A DNA stretch of 64,000 nt from Rhodococcus sp. P1Y (GCF_003641205.1 NZ_CP032762.1:1674001-1738000); one strand, 5' to 3'; positions 25,376 to 34,607 are shown, counted from the first letter of the stretch. Notes: generated from the sequence alone by a model not told the origin. Translations and numbers: made by a program.

Positions 25376-25858
25376 TCAACGGGGAAGCTCCACGAGTTCT
25401 ACACGCACCCTGTCGGGGTCCAGCACATAGACCACGCGGCACCCAGTCAACGGCGGGCTCGCCTCGATCGGGTCGGACAGCGCACTGACCCCCTGCGACC
25501 GCAGCCGGTTCAGTGCCGCGTCGATGTCGTCGACTGTGACGGCAATGTGCACTGCGCCCACGTGACTGTTGTCCGGTTCTATGACGGTCTCGGGTCCGCC
25601 TGTGTAGCTCAGTAGTTCAACCATGGTCCGGCCGTTGGTGGCAGTCACGAACATCTGCTCGACGACGACTCCTCGATGCCCGGTGACAGCATCGATTCGG
25701 GGTCCGCAGCGTCGATACGGACCGAAAAGGTCACCACCGAGCAGTCGACCGTAGAACCGCGCCGAGGCGTCGATGTCGCTGACAGTGATCCCCACGTGGT
25801 GGACGATCGTTCCATCGGGTGCGGTAGTCATGGGCAAAAAGGGCGCCGATGCACTCAT
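25376..25858 (-). CDS. VOC superfamily protein
   Basis: This 160-residue VOC protein starts with HHVGITVSDIDASARFYGRLL and ends with YVLDPDRVRVELVELP, where the metal-type glutamate is present. Its first metal-type histidine is in IVHHVG. It starts at ATG 25858, overlapping the FadE33-like stop as ATGA, so it is the last gene of the leftward ech-fadE31-fadE32-fadE33 operon. It resembles methylmalonyl-CoA epimerase or glyoxalase I-like proteins. An epimerase step on a branched acyl-CoA would fit the context, but that is inference. Confidence 0.78.
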   Translation of the reverse strand: MSASAPFLPMTTAPDGTIVHHVGITVSDIDASARFYGRLLGGDLFGPYRRCGPRIDAVTGHRGVVVEQMFVTATNGRTMVELLSYTGGPETVIEPDNSHVGAVHIAVTVDDIDAALNRLRSQGVSALSDPIEASPPLTGCRVVYVLDPDRVRVELVELPR

Positions 25859-26973
25859 CGGCCGGTGGGTGTGACTGTGCCACCGGTGATTTGACGACGG
25901 TGCTCGTGAGGCGATCCGAGTAGTTGGGCCGTGGAATGCGCACGCTTGAAATACAGGTGGGCATCGTGCTCCCAGGTGATGGCAATGCCGCCGTGGAGTT
26001 GGACCATTTCTGCGGCTACGTAGGAGAAGGCTTCACTGCACCACGAGGACGCCATAGCCGCGTGCCATCGCAGGTCCGGTGTGCGTTCGGCGGCTGCCCA
26101 CGCGGCTGCCCACGAAATCGATCGGGCGGTTTCGACGGCCACCATCATGTCGGCACAACGATGTTTGAGTGCCTGGAAAGAGGCCAACGGACGTCCGAAC
26201 TGACGTCGATCCGCAAGATACGAGACCGTGCGATCCAAAGCGGCTTGTGCTCCGCCGACCTGCAAAGCAGTCAGTGCGATAGCTGCGGCGGCGTACAGGT
26301 CCGGGAGCGAATCGCCGAACGACCCCAGAAGTTCCGCGTCGGTGTCTACGAGCTCGACCGAGGCGAACCGCAGAGTCGGATCGACTCCAGGGGTACTTCT
26401 GCGAGCCAGGGTCTTGTCATGCGGATCAACCTCGAACAGAGCTGGTCCGACGCCGCTGTTCGCGACCACCAATAGCCGATCGGCTTCCATTCCGTCGATC
26501 ACCAACGTCGCAGTTCCGGTGAGCAGCCATCGCTGGCCGGCGGAACGAGCGTCGACGCCGCTACCGTCCGTTCGCCACCGACCGCTGCGATCGGCCCAGC
26601 ACAGTGCACCGATCGCGGTGCCCTCGGCGAGTTCTGGAAGAAGTCGGCTCTTCGACTTCTCGTCGGCGCCGTACAGAAGGGCCTGGACGCTCAGTACGCC
26701 GGAGCCGAACAGCGGAGTCGGACTCAGACTGCGGCCGAGTTCCTCGAGTACGATGTGAGTCTCGAACGACGAATAACCCATCCCGCCCATAGTTTCGGGT
26801 ACCGCGAGTGCACACACGCCGACCTGCTCGCGCAGCGCCGTCCACAATGCTCTGTCGTACCCGAACTCGGACGACAATGCGTCGCGAAGGGTGGTCGACG
26901 ATTGTCGTCGAGCAACGACAGCCCTCACGGTGTCGACCAGTGCCTGCTGTTCCTCGCTGAGGCCGAAATGCAT
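25855..26973 (-). CDS. Acyl-CoA dehydrogenase, FadE33-like subunit
   Basis: The 372-residue protein is an acyl-CoA dehydrogenase-fold subunit, with MHFGLSEEQQALVDTVRAVV at the start and RQFGRPLASFQALKHRCADM and LHGGIAITWEHDAHLYFKRA toward the end. The flavin and catalytic motifs of a normal homotetrameric enzyme (the GSE and Y-x-G-T-x-x-I-Q segments) are missing. This is known for the partner subunits of actinobacterial alpha2beta2 FadE enzymes. It starts two bases after the FadE32-like stop. It probably pairs with the FadE31-like subunit two genes upstream to desaturate a late HIP-pathway acyl-CoA. Confidence 0.8.
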   Translation of the reverse strand: MHFGLSEEQQALVDTVRAVVARRQSSTTLRDALSSEFGYDRALWTALREQVGVCALAVPETMGGMGYSSFETHIVLEELGRSLSPTPLFGSGVLSVQALLYGADEKSKSRLLPELAEGTAIGALCWADRSGRWRTDGSGVDARSAGQRWLLTGTATLVIDGMEADRLLVVANSGVGPALFEVDPHDKTLARRSTPGVDPTLRFASVELVDTDAELLGSFGDSLPDLYAAAAIALTALQVGGAQAALDRTVSYLADRRQFGRPLASFQALKHRCADMMVAVETARSISWAAAWAAAERTPDLRWHAAMASSWCSEAFSYVAAEMVQLHGGIAITWEHDAHLYFKRAHSTAQLLGSPHEHRRQITGGTVTPTGR

Positions 26974-26975
26974 GA

Positions 26976-27956
26976 TCAGTTCTCCTGGGTCAGTGCTGTG
27001 GCGATACGATCGCGATGGTGGGCGGTTGTGCCCCAGGCGGTTACGAGTGCTTGCACTCGGAGAATCCAGAGGCTCAGATCAAGTTCCATGGTGTATCCGA
27101 CGGCGCCGTGCAATTGAAGTGCTGCGCGCGCAGCGCGGTACGCAGCCTTGTTCGCTGCAACCTTCGCTGCCGACGCATCGCGTGAGGCCACAGCCGACTG
27201 TGCCGAGAGTTCGTGTGCTGCGCCGATGACCAACGGTCGTGCGAAATCCAGAGCCACCTTGACATCTGCCAGTGCGTGTTTGACGGCCTGGTAACTTCCG
27301 ACCACGCGCCCGAACTGCTTGCGTTGCACCACGTACGCGACGGTATCGTCCAACAGCCTTTCGCCTGCCCCGATGAGCGAGCTCGCGCAGGCCAATGCGG
27401 CCGAATCGTATGCTCTCGTGAAGATTTCGGGATCCAGGTCCGCGATCGCAGTACCGGCCTGCACGTCGAACAACGTGCGGACCGGGTCCACCGACCGCAA
27501 CTTTTTCGAAGGTGTTCCCTCGTACAGCCGGTGTCCAGCTACGACGAAGGTATTCGCAGCGACGTGCGAGTCGAGCGCGCGACTCCCATCGGGCTCGGTG
27601 ATGCTGGCGCACTGCGTTCCATCGCTGAGATCGGTGAGAATCTCCGGCTTGTCGGAGTTCGCGAGAATCAGCGGGACGACAACGGCAGATTCGATCCACG
27701 GTCCCGGAGCGCCGTGGTACCCGAGTCTTTCGAATGCGACAGCTACGTCCAGGTGTGAACCGCCGACGCCGCCGAGGTCCTCGGGGATCAGCAACCCGGT
27801 GACCCCAGCCTCGGCGAGCTTGCGCCAGAGGTCGGTGCCGGGGCCGGTGTCCGAGCGCGCCCATGCACGAGAAGCCGAGACGGTGTCGAAGTCACCGAGT
27901 AGTGCATCGAGCGACTTCGCAAAATCTTGTTGCTCTGCGGACAGTGAGAACTTCAT
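26976..27956 (-). CDS. fadE32: Acyl-CoA dehydrogenase, FadE32-like subunit
   Basis: The 326-residue ACAD-fold protein matches the size and style of mycobacterial FadE32: MKFSLSAEQQDFAKSLDALL at the start, FGRVVGSYQAVKHALADVKV and LHGAVGYTMELDLSLW near the end. As in FadE33, the canonical flavin-binding middle region is reduced, which suits a non-catalytic partner subunit. The start ATG 27956 overlaps the FadE31-like stop (ATGA). The trio FadE31-32-33 is known in the KstR2 regulon of mycobacteria, where it acts in steroid C/D ring breakdown. Confidence 0.82.
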   Translation of the reverse strand: MKFSLSAEQQDFAKSLDALLGDFDTVSASRAWARSDTGPGTDLWRKLAEAGVTGLLIPEDLGGVGGSHLDVAVAFERLGYHGAPGPWIESAVVVPLILANSDKPEILTDLSDGTQCASITEPDGSRALDSHVAANTFVVAGHRLYEGTPSKKLRSVDPVRTLFDVQAGTAIADLDPEIFTRAYDSAALACASSLIGAGERLLDDTVAYVVQRKQFGRVVGSYQAVKHALADVKVALDFARPLVIGAAHELSAQSAVASRDASAAKVAANKAAYRAARAALQLHGAVGYTMELDLSLWILRVQALVTAWGTTAHHRDRIATALTQEN

Positions 27957-29119
27957 GGCTTCTTCCTTGCATCGATTTCCCGCGGAAGGCCGAGTATTCG
28001 TTCGGCGACGATGTTGCGTTGAATCTCGTTGGTGCCGGCGTAGATCGGACCTGCAAGAGAGAACAGATAGTCGTCGGCCCAAGCGCCATCCGCGGGTGCG
28101 CCCTCGCCCCGCAGTTCTGCGTCGGGCCCGAGGAGTTCGAGTGCGGTCTCGTGCAAGCCGATGTCGAGTTGGGACCAGAAAAGCTTGTTGACACTTCCGT
28201 AGGCGCCGATATCGCCTCCACCGGAAAGGTTCTCGACCGTTCCCCAGGTGTACAGCCGATATGCCTGTGCCGCGATCCATGAGTCGACGACGCCGCTCGT
28301 CGCTGCGCTGTCGGCGTCCCGCTCGTTCCACAGCGCGACCAATCGGTCCACCGCGGCGCAGAACCGTCCTGGTGAACGCAACGACAGCCCACGTTCGTTG
28401 CCCGCAGTGCTCATAGCTACACGCCAGCCATCCCCGGGGGCGCCGAGAACATCGTCGTCGGACACGAACACGTCATCGAAGAAGATCTCGCCGAACCCTG
28501 CGTCGCCGTCCAGCTGACCGATGGGGCGAACCGTTACGCCCTCGGCGTCGAGCGGAAACAGGAAGTACGTCAACCCGCGATGGCGTTCCGCCTGCGGGTC
28601 GGTGCGGAACAGACCGAACCCGCGGTCAGCCCACGGAGCCCTCGAGCTCCAGGTCTTCTGTCCACTGAGAATCCAGCCGCCACGTTCGTCGTCACGGGAT
28701 GCACGGCTGCGAATCGATGCCAGATCGCTCCCCGCTTCGGGTTCGGACCACGCCTGTGCCCAGACCTCGCTACCGTCGGTCATGGGTTGCAGGTATCGCG
28801 CCTGTTGATCGGCGGTTCCGTGCTGGAACAGAATCGGTGCCAGCAGTGATATCCCGTTTTGAGAGATTCTGGTCGGTGCACCGCTGCGGTAATACTCCTC
28901 CTCGAAGATGACCCACTCGGTGAGGCTGGCATCGCGGCCGCCGAGGTCCTCCGGCCAGGCAACGACCGACCACCGTGACGCCGCCAGCGTCCGTTCCCAC
29001 TGCCGATGCGCACGCGCGCCGTTCTCGGTGTCCATCGACGGTAGGCGTCCGGGAGAATTCTCACCCAGCCACTGTCGGGCCTCGGCTCGGAACGCCGATT
29101 CGTCGGCGGTGAATTTCAT
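27953..29119 (-). CDS. fadE31: Acyl-CoA dehydrogenase, FadE31-like catalytic subunit
   Basis: This 388-residue acyl-CoA dehydrogenase has the flavin/substrate segment WAQAWSEPEAGSDLAS, a second segment GQKTWSSRA, and the C-terminal signature IYAGTNEIQRNIVAERILG. At the place of the classical Y-E-G glutamate there is alanine, as expected for this actinobacterial subgroup. It starts at ATG 29119, two bases after the enoyl-CoA hydratase stop, and is coupled to FadE32. It is probably the FAD-binding subunit of a heteromeric dehydrogenase made with FadE32 and/or FadE33 in the HIP pathway. Confidence 0.84.
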   Translation of the reverse strand: MKFTADESAFRAEARQWLGENSPGRLPSMDTENGARAHRQWERTLAASRWSVVAWPEDLGGRDASLTEWVIFEEEYYRSGAPTRISQNGISLLAPILFQHGTADQQARYLQPMTDGSEVWAQAWSEPEAGSDLASIRSRASRDDERGGWILSGQKTWSSRAPWADRGFGLFRTDPQAERHRGLTYFLFPLDAEGVTVRPIGQLDGDAGFGEIFFDDVFVSDDDVLGAPGDGWRVAMSTAGNERGLSLRSPGRFCAAVDRLVALWNERDADSAATSGVVDSWIAAQAYRLYTWGTVENLSGGGDIGAYGSVNKLFWSQLDIGLHETALELLGPDAELRGEGAPADGAWADDYLFSLAGPIYAGTNEIQRNIVAERILGLPREIDARKKP

Positions 29120-29121
29120 GC

Positions 29122-29988
29122 TCACGCCTGCTCGGCTTTCGAATTGGCAGCCGCCATCGAACGGGCATCGAGGCCACCCAGCGAATCGACATCGACTTCT
29201 CCGTTGTGCGCGTGTGCTGCGTGATGGAGACCGAACACCGAATCCATGCCCGCACGTTGGCCCATCAGGTCCTCGCACTGATTGACAGCCTTCTTGGTGA
29301 GAGCCAGACCGAACCGCGGCATCTTGGCGATACGTCCGGCCATGGCAAACGTGAACTCCGTCAGTTCGTCGCGGGGGACCACATGATTGACCATTCCGAG
29401 TCGCAGAGCTCGTTCTGCGTCGAATCGGTCACCGGTGTAGAGGAACTCCTTGGCCGCGCGCGGATTCATCACCCAGGGGTGGGCGAAGTACTCGACGCCG
29501 GGGATCCCCATACGCACGACGGGATCGGAGAAGAAGGCGTCGTCCGACGCGACTATGAAGTCGCACGACCATGCCAGCATCAAGCCACCGGCGATGCACG
29601 CTCCCTGAACCATGGCAATCATCGGTTTGGGAATCTCGCGCCAACGGCGGCACATGCCCAGGTACACCTCCGACTCGCGTGCGATGCGCGAGTCGGCGCC
29701 AGCTTTGTCGGTGTGGTCCCACATGATCACAGCCTTGCGATCGAAGCTCTGATCGATGTCACGGCCCGGTGTGCCGATATCATGTCCACCACTGAAGTGC
29801 TTGCCGTTGCCGGCGAGAACGATCACTTTGACTGCGTCGTCGTCGACCGCCCTCACGAACGCGGCGTCGAGCGCATACGTCACCTTGGAGTTTTGAGCGT
29901 TGCTGTACTGCGGTCGATTCAGCGTCACCACGGCCACATGTCCACGCACCTCGTACGTCACGACATCCTGCTCGACCTGCTCTGACAT
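29122..29988 (-). CDS. Enoyl-CoA hydratase/isomerase family protein
   Basis: The 288-residue crotonase-fold protein has the CoA-binding and oxyanion segments NGKHFSGGHDIG and QGACIAGGLMLAWSCDF, followed by FSDPVVRMGIPGVEYFAHPW. The start ATG 29988 is behind GGAGGAG. It is the first gene of the leftward operon that goes on to the three FadE subunits. A KstR2-type operator lies 54 bases upstream. It would hydrate the enoyl-CoA made by one of the neighbouring FadE enzymes. The frame upstream is open far into the fadE30 gene antisense and is not coding. It is distinct from the EchA20-like enzyme at 42230. Confidence 0.86.
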   Translation of the reverse strand: MSEQVEQDVVTYEVRGHVAVVTLNRPQYSNAQNSKVTYALDAAFVRAVDDDAVKVIVLAGNGKHFSGGHDIGTPGRDIDQSFDRKAVIMWDHTDKAGADSRIARESEVYLGMCRRWREIPKPMIAMVQGACIAGGLMLAWSCDFIVASDDAFFSDPVVRMGIPGVEYFAHPWVMNPRAAKEFLYTGDRFDAERALRLGMVNHVVPRDELTEFTFAMAGRIAKMPRFGLALTKKAVNQCEDLMGQRAGMDSVFGLHHAAHAHNGEVDVDSLGGLDARSMAAANSKAEQA

Positions 29989-30041
29989 TGCTCCTCCAAA
30001 TACGCGTTCTTGTCGGGCGTAGCCGCCCCTGGAGCCAGGGT

Positions 30042-30059
30042 ACCAAACAAGTGCTTGGT
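30042..30059. promoter_or_regulatory. KstR2-type operator, site 4
   Basis: ACCAAACAAGTGCTTGGT contains AACAAGTGCTTGGT, a full match to the KstR2 core AnCAAGnnCTTGnT. It lies between the divergent hydratase/fadE31-33 operon (54 bases) and the fadE30-ipdF-fadA6 operon (64 bases), so it can control both. Confidence 0.82.
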
Positions 30060-30123
30060 GGGGTAGGGTCGTGCGTGACAAGGTGTGCAGCGCCGGTCGC
30101 GCCAGTTCGAGAAGGAGCAAGTA

Positions 30124-31302
30124 ATGGACCTCACGTTCTCCGCGGAGGACGAGGACTTTCGGGCCGAGGCCCGTCAGTGGCTCGCGGACAACCTCGCGGG
30201 AGACTTCGCCGAGCTGAAGGGGCTCGGCGGATCCGGCCGCGAGCATGAAGCGTTCTCCGAACGCCTGGAGTGGAACCGTCATCTCGGTGCGGCCGGCTAC
30301 ACCTGCCTCGGATGGCCGGTGGAGTTCGGCGGCCGAGGGCTGAGCCTGTCCCAGCAGATGATCTTTCACGAGGAGTACGCGCGTTCCAATGCGCCGGCGC
30401 GTGTCAACCACCTCGGTGAGGAGTTGCTCGGGCCGACGTTGATTGCGTGGGGTACCGACGAGCAACGAGCGCGATTCCTTCAGCCGATCGTCAAGGTCGA
30501 AGAATTGTGGTGCCAAGGCTATTCGGAGCCGGGAGCCGGCTCCGACCTCGCGGCGGTGCGCACTCGCGCTCGGCTCGAAGGTGACTCGTGGATCATCGAC
30601 GGACAGAAGGTGTGGACTTCCCTGGCACATCATTCCGACTGGTGCTTCGTAGTTGCACGCACCGATCCCGGTTCGACGCGGCATGCTGGGTTGTCCTATC
30701 TGCTGGTACCCATGGATCAGCCGGGTGTGCAGGTGCGGCCCATCGTTCAGCTCACCGGTACATCGGAATTCAACGAGGTCTTCTTCGACGGCGCTGTCAC
30801 GGATGTGTCCATGGTTGTCGGTGACCCGGGTGCGGGGTGGGGCGTGGCCATGGGGACGCTCGGTTTCGAACGTGGCGTGTCGACCGTCGGCCAGCAGGTC
30901 GGCTTCGCCCGCGAGCTGGCGGTAGTCACCGAGCGGGCGAAGTCCACCGGCATGATCGACGATCCGGTCATCGCGGATCGACTGACCCAGGCGCGGATCG
31001 GTCTGGAGGTGATGAGATTTCACGCACTTCGGACGCTCAGCGCATACGAATCCGGATCCGTCGGGCCGGAAGCGTCGGTGTCCAAACTCGTCTGGGCGCG
31101 GTGGCATCGTGAACTAGGCGAATTGGCGATGGACATCCTCGGTGGCTCGGCCCTCACGGTCGGCCCCGACTATGCCCTCGATGACTTGCAGTCGCTCTTT
31201 CTGTTCAGTCGCGCGGACACCATCTACGGCGGTTCGGACGAAATTCAGAGAAACATCATCGCAGAACGAGTACTGGGAATGCCCAAGGAGCAGCGACCGT
31301 GA
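30124..31302 (+). CDS. fadE30: Acyl-CoA dehydrogenase FadE30
   Basis: The 392-residue protein closely matches mycobacterial FadE30 as I recall it, including LADNLAGDFAELKGLGG, GREHEAFSERLEWNRHL, WCQGYSEPGAGSDLA and the C-terminal DTIYGGSDEIQRNIIAERV. FadE30 desaturates the propionyl side chain of 5-hydroxy-HIP-CoA, the first beta-oxidation step of the steroid C/D rings. It starts at ATG 30124 with GAAGGAG upstream and overlaps ipdF as GTGA. It leads a rightward operon with ipdF, fadA6 and a flavin monooxygenase under operator 4. Confidence 0.9.
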   Translation: MDLTFSAEDEDFRAEARQWLADNLAGDFAELKGLGGSGREHEAFSERLEWNRHLGAAGYTCLGWPVEFGGRGLSLSQQMIFHEEYARSNAPARVNHLGEELLGPTLIAWGTDEQRARFLQPIVKVEELWCQGYSEPGAGSDLAAVRTRARLEGDSWIIDGQKVWTSLAHHSDWCFVVARTDPGSTRHAGLSYLLVPMDQPGVQVRPIVQLTGTSEFNEVFFDGAVTDVSMVVGDPGAGWGVAMGTLGFERGVSTVGQQVGFARELAVVTERAKSTGMIDDPVIADRLTQARIGLEVMRFHALRTLSAYESGSVGPEASVSKLVWARWHRELGELAMDILGGSALTVGPDYALDDLQSLFLFSRADTIYGGSDEIQRNIIAERVLGMPKEQRP

Positions 31303-32096
31303 GCAAGATCGAACAATCAGCACCCGAATACGTTCCAGGACACAGTCTTCTGGCTGGCAAGACTGTTGTGGTGACGGCAGGTGCAGGAGCGGGGATCGGG
31401 GCCGCGGTGGTACGCAGGGCTCTCGAGGAAGGGGCTCGTGCGGTTGTTGTCGGAGATACACACGAACGCAGACTGACCGAGGCCCGGACGGAATGGTCCA
31501 ACGAATTCGGCGCCGACAGGGTGTCGACGTTGGTGTGCGACGTGACCAAGGAAGCCGACGTCACGGCGTTGATCGACGCGGCCGAGCCGTTCGGCGGAGT
31601 CGACGTCATGGTCAACAATGCAGGACTCGGTGGGTCGGTCTCGCTGCTGGAGATGACCGACGAGCAGTGGTCTCTGGTTCTCGACGTGACCCTGACCGGC
31701 ACGTTTCGCTGTGTTCGTGCGGCGAGTCGCCGCATGATCGCGAATGGGACTCGCGGAGTGATCGTGAACAATGCCTCGGTCATCGGATGGCGTGCCCAGG
31801 AGGATCAAGCGCACTACGCTGCTGCAAAAGCCGGTGTCATGGCGCTCACTCGGTCGGCGGCCATCGATGTTGCCTCGCATGGTATTCGGGTGAACGCGGT
31901 GGCTCCGAGCTTGGCGATGCATCCGTTTCTCGAGAAGGTGACCACACCGGAACTTCTCGAGGAGCTCAAGGGCCGCGAGGCGTTCGGACGCGCAGCGCAG
32001 CCGTGGGAGGTCGCGAACGTGATGGTCTTTCTCGCCAGCGACTACGCCTCGTACATGACAGGTGAGGTCGTCGCCGTCAGTTCCCAGCATGCGTGA
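31299..32096 (+). CDS. ipdF: SDR, 5-hydroxy-HIP-CoA dehydrogenase IpdF-like
   Basis: The 265-residue SDR resembles mycobacterial IpdF (Rv3559c) along its length. Shared stretches include LLAGKTVVVTAGAGAGIGAAV, NNAGLGG, NNASVIGWRAQ, YAAAKAGVMALTRSAAI and the C-terminal ASYMTGEVVAVSSQHA. IpdF re-oxidises the 5-hydroxyl of HIP-CoA intermediates. It starts with GTG 31299, overlapping the fadE30 stop. The catalytic Ser is in NNASVIG and the Tyr/Lys pair is in YAAAK. It is intact. Confidence 0.88.
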   Translation: MSKIEQSAPEYVPGHSLLAGKTVVVTAGAGAGIGAAVVRRALEEGARAVVVGDTHERRLTEARTEWSNEFGADRVSTLVCDVTKEADVTALIDAAEPFGGVDVMVNNAGLGGSVSLLEMTDEQWSLVLDVTLTGTFRCVRAASRRMIANGTRGVIVNNASVIGWRAQEDQAHYAAAKAGVMALTRSAAIDVASHGIRVNAVAPSLAMHPFLEKVTTPELLEELKGREAFGRAAQPWEVANVMVFLASDYASYMTGEVVAVSSQHA

Positions 32097-32136
32097 GTGC
32101 ACATTTACAGCTACGCACTAGATTTTAGGAGGATTC

Positions 32137-33291
32137 ATGCCTGAGGCATACATAGTAGAAGCCGTCCGTACGCCGGTCGGCCGTAAAGGTGGAGGCCTGG
32201 CGTCGGTGCACTCCGCCGATCTCGGGGCGCACGTGTTGAATGCGCTTGTCGAACGTAGCGGCGTCGACCCCGCTGCCGTGGATGACGTCATCATGGGGTG
32301 CACCGATACACTCGGTTCACAATCGGGTGACGTAGCCCGCACAGCCTGGCTTGCAGCTGGTCTGCCCGAGCACGTTCCGGGCGTGACCATCGATCGTCAG
32401 TGCGGATCGAGCCAGCAGGCAGTGCATTTTGCCGCGCAGGGCGTGATGTCTGGTACGGCGGATTTGATCGTTGCGGGCGGAGTTCAGAACATGTCCGCCA
32501 TCCCCATCTCTTCCGCGATGATCGTCGGACAGCAGTTCGGATTCACGACGCCCTTCGCCGAGTCCGAGGGGTGGCGCAAGCGTTACGGTGATCAGGAGGT
32601 CTCGCAGTTCCGAGCTGCCGAGATGATCGCCGAGAAGTGGGGTCTCACCCGCCTACAAATGGAAGAGTTCGCGCTCGAAAGCCACCGGCGCGCGTTGGCG
32701 GCTGTCGACGCGGGATATTTCGATCGTGAGATCACTCCGCTGGCCGGTGTAACAGCTGACGAAGGTCCACGACGAGATACCACCCTCGAGAAGATGTCCG
32801 GTCTGCGGACATTGACCGACGGCGGCGTCCTGACCGCCGCGATGGCCTCACAGATCTCCGATGCCGCGAGTGCATTGCTCATTGCATCGGAATCTGCTGT
32901 CAGGGAACATAATCTGACGGTTCGGGCTCGCATCCATCACATCAGTGTCTATGCCGACGACCCAGTTTGGATGTTGACCGGGCCGATCTCGGCAACAGCT
33001 AGAGCGTTGAAGCGCACAGGTCTTTCCCTGGACGATATCGACCTCATCGAGATGAACGAGGCTTTCGCGCCGGTCGTCCTCGCCTGGGCGCACGAAACCG
33101 GAGCCGATCTGAGGAAGGTCAATGTCAACGGTGGCGGTATCGCGCTCGGGCATCCCATCGGAGCGACGGGTACCCGGCTGATGACCACCCTGCTGCACGA
33201 GCTCGAACGCACCGGCGGCAGATACGGTCTGCAGACGATGTGCGAAGGTGGCGGACAAGCCAACGTGACGATCATCGAGCGACTCGGATGA
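32137..33291 (+). CDS. fadA6: Steroid 3-ketoacyl-CoA thiolase FadA6
   Basis: The 384-residue thiolase is very close to mycobacterial FadA6 as remembered, for example in DRQCGSSQQAVHFAAQG (nucleophile C89), AGGVQNMSAIPISSAM and RYGLQTMCEGGGQANVT. It cleaves a 3-ketoacyl-CoA in the HIP pathway. An AGGAGG site stands six bases before ATG 32137. Its stop overlaps the start of a luciferase-like monooxygenase gene (ATGA), so translation of the two is coupled, an unusual partnership for a thiolase. Confidence 0.9.
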   Translation: MPEAYIVEAVRTPVGRKGGGLASVHSADLGAHVLNALVERSGVDPAAVDDVIMGCTDTLGSQSGDVARTAWLAAGLPEHVPGVTIDRQCGSSQQAVHFAAQGVMSGTADLIVAGGVQNMSAIPISSAMIVGQQFGFTTPFAESEGWRKRYGDQEVSQFRAAEMIAEKWGLTRLQMEEFALESHRRALAAVDAGYFDREITPLAGVTADEGPRRDTTLEKMSGLRTLTDGGVLTAAMASQISDAASALLIASESAVREHNLTVRARIHHISVYADDPVWMLTGPISATARALKRTGLSLDDIDLIEMNEAFAPVVLAWAHETGADLRKVNVNGGGIALGHPIGATGTRLMTTLLHELERTGGRYGLQTMCEGGGQANVTIIERLG

Positions 33292-34580
33292 CCCGGACGA
33301 TGCACCTTGCGCTCTTTGCGCAGGGAGTCGGAGTGTCCCAATCGGTGTGGCGTTCGCCGCGTACCGATCCCGCAATGGTGGACACGTTGAAGCATTGGGC
33401 ACATCTTGCGCAGACCGCAGAGCGCGGTTGCTTCGACGCCTTCTTCGTGGCTGATCAACTCAATCTTGCTCCGACGATCGCAAAGGACGCGACCGACCGT
33501 CTCGATCCGGTAGTAATTCTGTCGGCGCTGGCAGCGGTGACCTCCAGGATTGGATTGGTCGGCACAAGCTCCACGACATACAACGATCCGTACACAGTCG
33601 CGCGGCAATTCGCCTCGCTCGATCATCTGAGCAATGGTCGTGCAGGGTGGAACGTAGTCACCACCGCGATAGCGACCGCGGCGGCCAACTACGGTTCGGC
33701 GGGACTCCCCGATCACACGGCGCGGTACGAACGCGGCGAGGAATTTGTCGATGTCGTACGTGCTCTCTGGGAGGCATGGGAGGCCGACGCGATCGTCGGT
33801 GACGTGAAGACGGGCGAATGGGCGGATCTGAGCAAGATTCACTCGATCGAGCACGAGGGCACCCATTTTCAGGTCAAGGGGCCACTAACGGTTCCGCGTT
33901 CGCCCCAGGGTCGTATTCCGTTGGCGCAGGCAGGATCTTCTCCTGTCGGTGTCAGACTTGGCGCACGTGTGGCAGACATGGTGTTCACCACCCAACACGA
34001 CCTCGACGCAGCGCGCGGTTTCGCCGAGGCAATGCGCACCGAAGCCGCGTCGTTCGGCAGAGACTCCAATGCGGTCCGGGTGCTTCCTGGCATCACGCCC
34101 ATCGTCGGGCGGACCGAGCAAGACGCGTCGGAACTCGCCAGGGAACTCGGTTCTCTGATCAGCGAAGAATCGACTCTCGGATTTCTGCAGCAATCGTTCG
34201 GGGGTCTCGATCTCACGAAGTACGACCTGGACGAGAAATTCCCCGACATAAGGGCCGAATTGCCCGATCATGCCGGAGTTTCTCGGCCGGCGCTCTTCAT
34301 CGGCATGGCTCTCGACGAAGGTCTGACGGTGCGTGAGTTGGCACAACGGGTGGGGATTAGTATCGGTCACCGACCTTTGGTAGGAACGCCGGACTCCATC
34401 GCGGACGAAATGGAACTCTGGTTCACAGCAGGGGCCGCGGACGGCTTCATCGTCCTTCCCGCCGATCTTCCGGTGGGGTTGGAAGAATTCGTGGAACTCG
34501 TGGTGCCTAGGTTGCAGGACCGCGGTCTGCTGCGTACGTCCTATACGGGTTCTACGTTGCGCGAGCATCTCGACGAATAG
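33288..34580 (+). CDS. NtaA/DszA-type FMN-dependent monooxygenase
   Basis: This 430-residue luciferase-like monooxygenase has the family segments MHLALFAQGVG, ERGCFDAFFVADQL, DHLSNGRAGWNVVT, RYERGEEFVDVVRALWEAWE and the C-terminal LRTSYTGSTLREHL. These enzymes use FMNH2 from a separate reductase to oxidise substrates such as nitrilotriacetate, alkanesulfur compounds or long alkanes. Starting at ATG 33288, it is coupled to fadA6. It has no counterpart in the mycobacterial HIP gene set that I know, so it may add an oxygenation step or handle a side product. The flavin reductase at 9841 is a possible partner. Confidence 0.83.
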   Translation: MTRTMHLALFAQGVGVSQSVWRSPRTDPAMVDTLKHWAHLAQTAERGCFDAFFVADQLNLAPTIAKDATDRLDPVVILSALAAVTSRIGLVGTSSTTYNDPYTVARQFASLDHLSNGRAGWNVVTTAIATAAANYGSAGLPDHTARYERGEEFVDVVRALWEAWEADAIVGDVKTGEWADLSKIHSIEHEGTHFQVKGPLTVPRSPQGRIPLAQAGSSPVGVRLGARVADMVFTTQHDLDAARGFAEAMRTEAASFGRDSNAVRVLPGITPIVGRTEQDASELARELGSLISEESTLGFLQQSFGGLDLTKYDLDEKFPDIRAELPDHAGVSRPALFIGMALDEGLTVRELAQRVGISIGHRPLVGTPDSIADEMELWFTAGAADGFIVLPADLPVGLEEFVELVVPRLQDRGLLRTSYTGSTLREHLDE

Positions 34581-34607
34581 TGCCACCGTGCTGTCGAGAG
34601 GGTCGGG

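Noticed and set aside
29989..31107. Long minus-strand open frame opposite fadE30
   Set aside because: It is an open extension of the enoyl-CoA hydratase frame caused by GC-rich codon bias; fadE30 on the plus strand is clearly the real gene, and operator 4 lies inside the extension.
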